Origin: Microdochium bolleyi
Lineage: Eukaryota; Ascomycota; Sordariomycetes; Xylariales; Microdochiaceae
Length of the DNA stretch: 16,778 nt
Reading direction: 5' to 3'
NCBI GenBank assembly: GCA_001566295.1
Contig: KQ964326.1
Span: forward strand, 1 to 16,778
The notes beneath the pieces were generated by a model. The model saw only the letters and a list, made by a program, of their open reading frames with translations, did not search any database and was not told the DNA's origin. Within the stretch, counting starts at the first letter, position 1; every line of letters begins with the position of its first letter. Made by a program: the position numbers and the translations under genes. Below are positions 8,757-16,281 of this stretch, piece after piece.

Positions 8757-9265
8757 ATGTACTGCACATGCTCATACAATCATCCCAGATCTGCCAGAAA
8801 GATAGCTGCCTGGATGTAAATTAACGTAGCCGCCTTTCGAGACCGATGTTGTTCGCGGTATGTAGCGCAGTTGGGCGGGCGACAATCGATTGTCTGTCCA
8901 TGTGGTCCTGCTCCTTCAGGCTGCCTCGGTGGATCTTTCGGCCCCGCCACCTGCTCCCTCAGGACCTCTTTCTGTCGCCTCATCGTATCATTCCATTGGC
9001 TGTCATTCGGATCTGGCACGTTACTAAGATCAGATATCACGACATTGTGTAGCTCACATGTAGCCATGGCCATAGTATCTCGGTATATACGTGTGCATCA
9101 GGCGGTTTCGGCATGTCTTTCTACTGAGCTGCCCTTCGATCGGGGTAGGCTTTCTCTCCTTGTTGCGGAGAGCCCAAAGCCGTGGTCACCCTATCTATCA
9201 TATAGGTGCTCGACACAATACCTAGAAGTCCTGTATCGGCACTAGCATGCCCGTGTTCTGTCATG
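8757..9265. other. No firm gene; one doubtful minus-strand frame
   Basis: A minus-strand frame at 8780-9073 contains NVPDPNDSQWNDTMRRQKEV and then a Pro-rich part. The opposite strand is also open, no family is recognised, and it cannot be joined convincingly to the coiled-coil gene upstream of it on the same strand. The rest holds nothing recognised. Confidence 0.3.
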
Positions 9266-9319
9266 TCTACTGTGTCTACTGTGTCTACTATGTTTACTGC
9301 GTCTGCTGCGTCTCTGCGG
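9266..9319. repeat. 9-bp tandem repeat, about six units
   Basis: Units TCTACTGTG, TCTACTGTG, TCTACTATG, TTTACTGCG, TCTGCTGCG and a worn sixth follow each other. Read on the minus strand in one frame they code for a run of Ser-Arg-His triplets (RHSRHSRHSR) ending at a TAG (9242-9244), which could be the tail of the coiled-coil gene if a splice or frameshift joins them. Confidence 0.8.
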
Positions 9320-9324
9320 GCCCG

Positions 9325-10207
9325 TCAGGATGCCTTCCCGTTGCCCAGGCCGTGCCGACATCGTTGCGGATCGTTCTGGCGCTGCGTCTTGTGCTCCTGT
9401 AGTATCTGCTGCAGCCTGGCCTTCTCTTCCTCGAGCTGGACGATGGACGCCTGCAGCGCTTTGTTCTTTGCTAGGACGGAGTCAACGCGCTGGTCGCCAT
9501 CGGCATCTTCGCCATGGTGCCGACGGCGAGCGCCACCGTAGTAGTCGTGGTAGTGGTCGCTGCCGTCGATGTAGTGCCTCGAGCTTCCGCAGCTCTTCGG
9601 GTCCGAGACTTGCGGGTTCCTGTGAGACCTAGTACCACCGACGTATAGTGTCAATTTTCCGTGGTGAGTTTTTATACACTACCGCGTGAATAATCGTGCC
9701 ACTTTCTGTCGTGTGCCTTACCAAATGTTTGTTGTGCCGAATACCATCCTGTCGGACGGGGTGATACTAGACCTTGTTTCAGTTGTTGGTCGTGTAGGGC
9801 TGGTTGTCTTTGTAGTGCCTCTCTCGGAGTCGTCGTTACTTGGGTAGGCTGAGTGCTGTGGAGTGGAGGCGAGGCAACAGAAGATAGATGTGTATGGTGG
9901 CTAGCAAGCAGTGTCAGACTCTAAAAAGTCATAAGGACCGGCGTGCAAGCTTGAGTATCTTGTGTACGATCACCTGGATGGGGAAAGGGAAGTCCGCGGC
10001 GAGACGGTGCCAGACACGCTCGAATTTACACGAATGGCTAACTCGCTCGCCACAGAGTGCAAGTGCTGTAAGTCACCCGACGGTATGTGCCGCAGGCTCG
10101 GATGCAGGACAACACTTCTTAAGACAGAGACATGGTGCCGTCACACAGCTCACCTTGAAGGGCGGGAAGCGGGGTACTCGGTGCCATGAAAAGTCAATGT
10201 TGAGCAT
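9325..10207 (-). CDS. Probable multi-exon gene with coiled coil, function unknown
   Basis: A consistent exon series can be built on the minus strand. Exon 1 is ATG 10207 to 10154 (MLNIDFSWHRVPRFPPFK, ending CTTCAAG before donor GTGAGC). Exon 2 is 10065-9974 (acceptor TTACAG, donor GTGATC). Exon 3 starts at 9900 after a CTGAC branch and TGCTAG acceptor. These join in frame and read on through QRQPALHDQQLKQ and GWYSAQQTFGKAHDRKWHDY to a TAA at 9672. A further segment (about 9628-9325), in another frame, codes for RHYIDGSDHYHDYYGG and then a clear coiled coil with V/L heptads (DSVLAKNKALQASIVQLEEE). The exon 3 to exon 4 junction is unresolved: a donor GTAAGG at 9721 paired with CTAG ending at 9629 preserves only the alternative frame of exon 3. 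No family is recognised. Confidence 0.4.
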
Positions 10208-10539
10208 TGGCGCAGACTGGTGCAAAGGAATCGCATCATCCTCCCATCAGAATTCCGTCTAAGCGGAGCCGCAGCCAGTCAGAGGCGGAGCTGATTTGCC
10301 TGTCTCCGTTCAGTCCCGGGGTCCGCGTGACAGTGGTCTGAACACGGCGGCAGGCTCTTGCCTGGGGCGAAGTGTCCTCGAGATGCGTGCTGACTGTGGT
10401 CGATTCTCTTCAGATGCTGGCATTCTTCTGCAGGCGCTCACCTCCATCGTGGCTTTTCGGGCCGGCTGTGATCGAGATCCTCCACGGGAAATCCCCTCAT
10501 TTCGGGGCGAGACGAGGGTCCCATTACATCACGCTTCCA

Positions 10540-10785
10540 CCAATGGGAGCAGCCACGTGGAATGCTTGGCATCCATTGTGTTTGGCCTCCTGGTCGCCCA
10601 ATGTCACAGCCAGTGGCTGCCCGCCCATCCTGCGCGAGCTGTCATATTTGAACGGAGTAGGGGCGGCTCCGTCAGCTGGCTCGAGCTTTTCGAGTATACA
10701 TAGTAGTATTCCCGCTCTCCATCAGGCCATTATGAGCAACCCCAACGTCACCTTTACCGTTCCGCGCAAATCGTTCGTCCCTTAA
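10540..10785 (+). promoter_or_regulatory. Promoter-like stretch leading to a 17-codon open frame
   Basis: CCAAT (10540-10544), a CCACGTGG E-box palindrome (10553-10560), a TATACA element (10695-10700) and ATG (10732) follow each other at promoter-like spacing. The ATG opens MSNPNVTFTVPRKSFVP and stops at TAA (10783-10785). A GTAAGC donor-like sequence occurs only just after the stop. This could be the 5' end of a lost gene or a chance arrangement. Confidence 0.3.
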
Positions 10786-11774
10786 TCGTAAGCCCAGTCG
10801 TAGGGCGAAGTAGCCGTCGCCCCGTTGCCCACGTCCCCAGAACCCTTGAACATGCACGTTTGCTCGCTCCGGAGAGCGCAACCTTGATGTCGTTCGCTGT
10901 TGGGGTATTTCTGCGCAGACAAGCTACCCTGTCTCTGGAGGACGAAGCCCGCAAACCTGCCTGGTGATCTCGTGTGCGCTCCCCCCCTGGCGAGGCTCGA
11001 GGATAGGATATCCACGTAGAGTGCACCTTCCCCAGGTTAGGCCCATTGACTGCGATCGCGCTTGGTGATGCGTCCTATGTGGTGGTGCACGACCATCTTG
11101 GAAGTGGTGGTGGGCATGACCAGTGCACAAACACGGAATAAGTGTCTGGTGCCCCACTGTGTTGCGGTAAAGCTCGGCACCACTTGACGAATTTACGGCG
11201 GCGAAGGAGGCGGGCAGTGTCGTTCTGTCGATACATTTTCAAACGATGTTTGCAGTTCGAGTGGACGAGCTCGAAGCAATCTCGAGTGGGCGCTGTTTGG
11301 GCGGTTCGATCTTGGCGACGCCCCCAGCCCCAGCGTGCCGGTGGAGGCAGCATCAATGGGGTTCTTGCCTCTAGACCTTCCAAGCGCGAGTCTGATTGTG
11401 GTAGCATCAACGGGATCTGTATCCCAAGATCTTCGAAGTGCGAGTCTGATTGTGGCGACAAACTCAGCGAAGGGGGGGTGGCGTTGGGGATTGCGTACAA
11501 AACTCTAGGCAGTCGCAACATGTGTCTGACTCGAAGAGTGACTTCTGTGCAACGTACCCACAGGCCTGGCCGCCCAGCCTTGCATTACGTCGGTAGCATC
11601 TGAGCTTGCCTTTTCCGCGCGGCCCACGGATGGAGCACCCGTGCGTGGCGCCGCCCTACCAAGTCGCAAGGGACTGCAAGGAGCACAGCAGGAATATTCG
11701 TAGTACATGCCCCGCGGCCCTGCCACTTCCTTCGCCCATCCAAAACGCCGCCTCCAAGTCCCCCTCTCATGCTA
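10786..11774. other. GC-rich stretch with no recognised gene
   Basis: Several frames on both strands are open for 60-150 codons, as expected by chance in GC-rich DNA, and none shows a known motif. A stop-to-stop plus-strand frame (10707-10967) with the segment SATLMSFAVGVFLRRQATL is the most protein-like but lacks an early ATG. A 54-bp tandem duplication lies at 11349-11456. Confidence 0.35.
11349..11456. repeat. 54-bp tandem duplication
   Basis: Two adjacent diverged copies (11349-11402 and 11403-11456), both opening AGCATCAA and closing on CGAGTCTGATTGTGG followed by one or two bases. The unit length is a multiple of three, so every frame stays open across it. On the plus strand the unit reads as SINGVLASRPSKRESDCG. 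Confidence 0.85.
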
Positions 11775-12137
11775 TCATTCTCTTCGCAGTCCATCCAGTT
11801 TTGGCTCCATCGGCTGCTCTCCCGCTGATTCGAGCGGCTTCCCTGGCGACCCCGGCGTGGCTTTCAAGTTAGAGCTTGATGGCGGTCGTTTCACGAATGT
11901 TGCTGGAGTCCATTGAGTGATCAAGGGATAGATGATTTCTAGGTCATCCCTTGTCCTCGGCCAGCGAGTCTCGTCGTGGGATGTGTACTCGTAGTGCCGC
12001 CCCTTCCAGCACACCTGTACGTAGGCGCGAGCGCCATACTTCTTGCTTATCTTGTTAAATCGCTCCGCGGCTCCCGTGCATGATCTGTCGAGGTTCTCCT
12101 TGGTTCGGTCACGTTTCTTGGGGGATAGATTAGCCAT
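11775..12137 (-). CDS. Small MADS-box-like (SRF-type) protein
   Basis: One exon of 120 residues starts at ATG 12137 in a strong context (ATCACCATGG); an upstream in-frame ATG at 12197 would add 20 residues of unlike composition. Residues 7-80 follow a small fungal family that resembles the MADS fold: a basic start (KKRDRTKEN), a long helix (DRSCTGAAERFNKISKKYGA), two strands (AYVQVCWKGRHYEYTS), then a WPRTRDDLEIIYPL segment and a TPATF end. The remaining 40 residues are Pro/Ser-rich and probably disordered. MADS domains bind A/T-rich DNA as dimers, but for these short proteins this is only inferred. The frame has no stop, frameshift or intron, which makes it the most intact gene of the window. 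No promoter elements or linked genes were identified. Confidence 0.75.
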   Translation of the reverse strand: MANLSPKKRDRTKENLDRSCTGAAERFNKISKKYGARAYVQVCWKGRHYEYTSHDETRWPRTRDDLEIIYPLITQWTPATFVKRPPSSSNLKATPGSPGKPLESAGEQPMEPKLDGLRRE

Positions 12138-12359
12138 GGTGATGAGCAGTGGTTGGGTGAAATAGCTGCTGAAGGATACGACGGCAGATGCCGACATAAT
12201 CGCAAGCTAATCTCAATCGTACCAAATGCCTACCTCGCCCACACGCCTGAGTACCACCTGAGCTATACCCACATCGCGACTGAGCCCAACTGAGCGGCCT
12301 GCGCTTGGCTGCCGCTGACAAAGACATTGCTGATTAAGCGACCGGTCTCGGAGCTAATC
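12138..12359. other. Upstream region of the MADS-like gene
   Basis: Presumed promoter and leader of the minus-strand MADS-like gene. A 65-codon frame on the same strand (12130-12327) overlaps it and looks spurious. Confidence 0.35.
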
Positions 12360-12905
12360 GTCATGCGTACATGGTTCTGCTAAATTATGCTAGGTTAATA
12401 ATAAGTTAACTTATGCCAAAATTTATCCAACATTAATATGCTATACATAAATATGTGCATGAATTGCTTTACCTTCGGCTAGCCTAGACCACTATCGCTG
12501 TTTAGCCTCGACCGGACGAACTAGGCATTTGGAGATATCATTAAACTAGGATCCAAAGCATCATAAGCGAGCTCGATATGTAGTCGCGCTACCATAAGCT
12601 ATGAAGCAGCAAATCCTAACGTCATTATAACGACAAAGTGGAAAGTCGACCACAAAGGCCGTCGCTGAGCCCTAAGTCCAAGCAAAACATCGGGCCTGGC
12701 ACGCCATCATAAGAGGATCAATGTAGAGCTTAGCGTAATCATATTCATCTTTGATATTCTCTCTCTGCGAAACCACGACTAATTCAGCTTGACCCCGCAT
12801 ATCAGAAGGTCCTGGTCATCTTCTCGTGTCGCTTCAAGTTCCTCGTCATAGCGTGAAAGCGAACGAAATACCTAGCTCCTGTGTCTATGCAAGCTTAGAG
12901 TATAC
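12360..12905. other. AT-rich stretch without genes
   Basis: Base composition shifts sharply to A/T, strongest at 12375-12470, where TA steps such as TTAATAATAAGTTAACTTAT are frequent. No frame, repeat or RNA gene is recognised. The TA excess would fit an old RIP-mutated repeat, but the original element cannot be named. Confidence 0.5.
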
Positions 12906-12981
12906 TATTCACGCACTAAAGCACAGATATGATGCAGGTATCCTGGTATGGGCCAGTTAACGCAGGAGCTGGATGTCCCAC

Positions 12982-13211
12982 GGGAATGCGCCAATTGCGG
13001 CGTCTCAACGATGTGACCTACACCCCTTAAGATTTGGAGCCATTTCTGGAGTGTACCTCGTGCATGCCAAAACACACGAGGGACACCTTTACACACAGGA
13101 GCTGGTTGCAAAGATACACAAAGCAGCAACTGATAGCTCAACAAGAATGCGCCAATTGTGGCGCACCCACTGATGTGACCTACACCCCCTGAGATCCAAA
13201 GCCATTTCTGA
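12982..13211. repeat. Pair of roughly 68-bp direct repeats, 161 bp apart
   Basis: Copies at 12982-13049 and 13143-13211 share AATGCGCCAATT, GATGTGACCTACACCCC and GCCATTTCTG blocks, with a GGAGCTGG word before each. In the second copy TGCGCCA (13148-13154) and TGGCGCA (13159-13165) form a perfect 7-bp hairpin with loop ATTG; in the first copy the right arm is altered. The repeats lie just outside the second solo LTR and have no open frame. Confidence 0.75.
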
Positions 13212-13251
13212 AGCAGCAGCTGAAGGCCAATCAGAGCCTTTAAACATGATG

Positions 13252-13276
13252 ATGTCGCGCTGATACAGCGCGACAT
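13252..13276. repeat. Perfect 11-bp inverted repeat with 3-nt loop
   Basis: ATGTCGCGCTG (13252-13262) and CAGCGCGACAT (13266-13276) are exact reverse complements around ATA. It lies 11 bp left of the second solo LTR. It could be a hairpin, a dimer binding site or the scar of an inverted duplication. Confidence 0.8.
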
Positions 13277-13287
13277 GATTGGGTTGG

Positions 13288-13505
13288 TGTGACGTTTCTT
13301 TATAGTGACGTTCCTGCGCTTCGACAGAGCTCTGAATGATTGATTTCAACAGTGGTAATTGGTAGTTGTCTGTCTTAAAGGAAAACGGTCTAAACGAGTG
13401 ACTGCGAGCACTGAAACTCGGTTTATATGCTCCAGGGGAGCTCTCAATGCTGACTCATCGGTTTCATGCGAGCATCTGTATGTACCTTACCTGCTCAATG
13501 TCACA
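13288..13505 (-). mobile_element. Solo LTR of a retrotransposon (copy 2, inverted)
   Basis: Read on the minus strand, this 218-bp element starts TGTGACATTGAGCAGG and ends CGTCACA, with a perfect TGTGAC/GTCACA terminal inversion. The flanks at 13283-13287 and 13506-13510 are both GTTGG, an exact 5-bp target duplication. By eye roughly 85 percent of bases agree with the copy at 7410-7625. The TATA box (13422-13427) and TGACTCA site (13451-13457) are kept. The separate target duplication shows this is an independent insertion and not one end of a single large inverted-repeat element. Confidence 0.92.
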
Positions 13506-13510
13506 GTTGG

Positions 13511-13745
13511 ACAATACACCAGATACCGCCATTATTCATTCTCCACAGCAGTGCAGCGCTACCATTAGTCGCTAAATCTGGGTGCTAAGGGCTGTGATGC
13601 CTTGAGGGTATCTTCGGCTTGCATGGACCTACGAAACCGCACTCCTTAAAGTCAATCAGTTTATCAGCAGTCCACATAACTGGCAAGCTGCCTGGCTCCC
13701 AGTGTATTCGAAGTATCGTATAAGGCTTCGGTAGCTAACAACAAG
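13511..13745. other. Upstream region of the GT25-like relic
   Basis: No frame or motif of note. It presumably held the promoter of the glycosyltransferase relic that follows. Confidence 0.35.
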
Positions 13746-14453
13746 ATGTTTAATCACACGCAAATTGTCAGAACCCTGGTTGCCCGTCGGCCACGGAGGC
13801 TGCTCGTTGGTCTCCTCGTCACAGGAGCATTGGGAATTCTAGCCAGCCCATGGATCCTGATGCAGAATTATTCTACTACTTTGGACTTCTTACTGAGCTC
13901 AGACGATGGACTACTGCAAGGTATCGAGAGGACTCCGCGCGAGCAGGCTGGGAACAGAACGCTAGGGGTGAGACCCGACGATCCGCGCCAGACACCGTAC
14001 AACCATCACGACAACCGCTGACCAAGTATATACTTCAGCAGTCCGAGAAGATGCTCGTCCTTTCAAAGACACCTAGTTGGAGAACGCGTGGTCTCGCCGC
14101 TGCTGCGCAGCTTACAGGCTCGACTTCACCATTCCTCTGCAACCACCAGTCACAAACTGTTAATCGAGACCTTTTGCAAGATGGGTCCAGCCGGCAAGAC
14201 AACGCGCCCGGAGCCCAGCTCGGCTGCAGCGTGGCTAGCACATCTTGATATATTGCGGCACTTCATATCTTCGGACCTTGAAACGGCGCTGATTCTCGAG
14301 GACGATGTGGACTGGGATCTGCGCATTAAAGACCAGATGCGGCTCGTTTCAGATAACGTTCGTGCCTTTGGCCGCAGCTACGACAAGAGTGGGCACCAGC
14401 TGGTCAGCGATCTGGACGATAGCACACCTTATGGCACAGGCTCACTTACCTGA
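13746..14453 (+). pseudogene. GT25-like glycosyltransferase, frameshifted and truncated
   Basis: The first frame (from ATG 13746) encodes an N-terminal signal anchor (RRLLVGLLVTGALGILAS), as expected of a Golgi type II transferase. The catalytic part then appears in successive frames: KMLVLSKTPSWRTRGLAAAA followed by QLTG (frame of 13850), LDFTIPLQPPVTN (next frame, about 14119) and AWLAHLDILRHFISSD, then LETALILEDDVDWDLRIKD (frame of 14088). The EDDVDWD block is the metal/sugar-nucleotide motif of glycosyltransferase family 25, and the order of blocks matches fungal members. After DDSTPYGTG the frame stops and the usual C-terminal half is missing. Two or more frame changes, not explained by good splice signals, plus the truncation mark it as dead. 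The donor sugar and acceptor are unknown. Confidence 0.75.
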
Positions 14454-14489
14454 ACCTTATGGGGAAATTGGGGTAGCCAGAATTCCCCC

Positions 14490-14506
14490 GGGGGGGGGGG
14501 GGGGGG
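14490..14506 (+). repeat. Homopolymer run of 17 G
   Basis: The run follows CCCCC and lies between the end of the GT25-like relic and the Gag fragment. Such a run is a usual place for sequencing or assembly error, so the junction between the two relics should be treated with care. Confidence 0.9.
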
Positions 14507-14543
14507 TTCCCTGGGGGTTAGCGTCCCCGCCCACTGTAAGTTT

Positions 14544-15185
14544 GTGTCCAAGTGCCGATTCCTCTATGATGCACTTGGGGTTCAGAATGAGTCCAATGGC
14601 CCAATGATGGCCATGAGGGTCAAGCAGTACGCCGAAAAATACATATGGGACTTCTACAAACTGGCAACCCGCGCAAACCTCGACGAAGCCATGAAGGTCA
14701 GCATGTTCATGGGAGGACTCAGCCTCACCCAGCAAACAGGCCATCGGCATGCACAAACCACGCAGTTGGCAGGAGGCCGTCGAAGCGGCACGAGAGGCCT
14801 ACGAACTCCGACCCCGGGAACGAGCTGGCGGACACCGAGGAGGACGAGGCGGCGGCCGCGGAGGGCAAGTCCAAGGAAGGGCGGGGCAAGTCACCGAGGC
14901 AAGACTCTGCTTCAACTGCAACAGCCCGGAGCACATTGCCCGCAACTGCCCCCAGCCTCCAAGAACGGCGCGGCGCCCCAAGGGCGAGGAGGGCGGACGC
15001 CCTAGGCCCAAGGCAGGCAGGCGGAGGCACGTGAAGTTGGCGACACCGAGTATGACTTCATGGTGCAGGGAAACGAGGAGGGGCAACGACAACCCTCCGA
15101 CGGGCACCCCTGCTCAACTGCTATTATCGAAAGCAGAACAACGGAGGGACCGACGTGCCTTATCTTTATGGTTGCGGAATGGTAA
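14544..15185 (+). pseudogene. Retrotransposon Gag fragment with CCHC zinc knuckle
   Basis: The first frame carries a Gag-like helical part (FLYDALGVQNE, VKQYAEKYIWDFYKLATRAN, VSMFMGGLS). After a one-base shift near 14740 a second frame reads SWQEAVEAAREAYELRPR, an Arg/Gly-rich linker and the zinc knuckle C-x2-C-x4-H-x4-C (CFNCNSPEHIARNC, 14908-14949). A further shift returns to the first frame (GDTEYDFMVQGNEEG) and ends at TAA 15183. This layout fits the Gag of a Ty3-like retrotransposon, where Gag packages the RNA. No protease, reverse transcriptase or integrase and no flanking LTR pair is seen. The two solo LTRs elsewhere in the window cannot be tied to it. Confidence 0.75.
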
Positions 15186-16281
15186 GCGAGGCGCCGGGTT
15201 GTGCCAGGAGAAGGTTACACGGAGTTCAATATTAGGTTCACACCGACGAAACTAATTGAAACTACATTCAAATGATTGCGTCATAGAACGTAGCAGCAAC
15301 AACTTCAATCAAAGCATCCGGTCGGGAGGCGCAAACAGTGCTGATCTTCCGAGCCCTCAAGTATCCTTGATAACCTTTGGTTTGACTGCTTTGTCTTTAG
15401 AAGCACCACCTTCATGGTCATGCATCATGTGCGGTCAGAACACTGTCTTTTAAGCCCCCGGCCGCATATGCGCCAGGTTAGCCTGGACTAACGTATGTAA
15501 ACTTGACCAAATACGAAGGGCCACGCCAAAGCGGATATGGAGGCAGCGTCCCCGAGGGGGTCAGTCCCAGGGCCTCGGCGACCAGGGCGGCAGAGTGGAG
15601 AGCAGCATCCCATGGGACAGCGCCCGGGCCCCCGGGCGCACCACCGGCCCCACCCACCGTTGCTTGCACTGGCAACCATCCCAATGAACAGCACCGCTGC
15701 AGACCCGGGCCGGGGGCGTGCAGCCTGTCCCAGCGAATTCTCGCGAGAGCCAGATCAAAATGGGATGGCATGGGCTGCACCCGCCACGGAGTTGCTGCCG
15801 GGTCGCTGCGGCTGCGGGTGCTGCTTCACTTCCATCCTCCGTCGACATCAAGTCCGCTTCCGCGGGCTGGGCTCAGACGACAGCACTCCACCGCGCTCTC
15901 GACTCCTCCATCGTCTTTCCCCCGTCACCAAGATATCGTCCTCTGCTTCGTACATCCTCCCTCCACACCGATCTCGCACCGCCGAAGCCGACCGGAACTC
16001 CACACGGCCACCTCACTTACGACCCGCGACCCGACGGTACCCCGTCAGCTTCGTCGCTACGTTTATGCCCACCAAGCACTGTTGCTGTCCCACGAATTAC
16101 CATTCGGCATTCTGACGGCAACCTTGTAGGTGTCGATCGAGGACATCCGCAACCACGACAGGTTCCCGCACGCTCACATAGTCGACAGTCCTTTGCACAC
16201 ACTGGCCTGCACTCCTCTCGAGACCATCACCAGGGCGTCTTCGTCCCCCTTCCAGACACCCCCAGGCGCCTGTCTTTACAG
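15186..16281. other. Gag tail remnants, then GC-rich and pyrimidine-rich leader region
   Basis: Up to about 15280 the frame after the Gag stop still looks weakly protein-like (VVPGEGYTEFNIRFTPTKL), probably old element sequence. From about 15500 the DNA is GC-rich, and from about 15830 rich in CT and CC, as is usual upstream of fungal regulator genes. Long frames here (15503-16129, 15537-16115, 15718-16437) overlap and show no domain. A 9-bp palindrome lies at 15620-15639 (GCGCCCGGG...CCCGGGCGC). Confidence 0.4.

Noticed and set aside
8846..9245. Plus-strand frames downstream of the bZIP gene
   Set aside because: They have no recognised motif, are contradicted by an equally open minus-strand frame, and show no splice signals linking them to the bZIP gene.
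10707..10967. Stop-to-stop plus-strand frame of 86 codons with protein-like composition
   Set aside because: It has no ATG until late, no known motif, and minus-strand frames over the same DNA are equally open, so coding cannot be claimed.
7410..13505. A single 6-kb DNA transposon with about 217-bp terminal inverted repeats carrying the bZIP gene
   Set aside because: Each repeat has its own exact 5-bp flanking duplication (CCATG and GTTGG) and TG...CA ends, which fits two independent solo LTRs. No transposase is seen between them.
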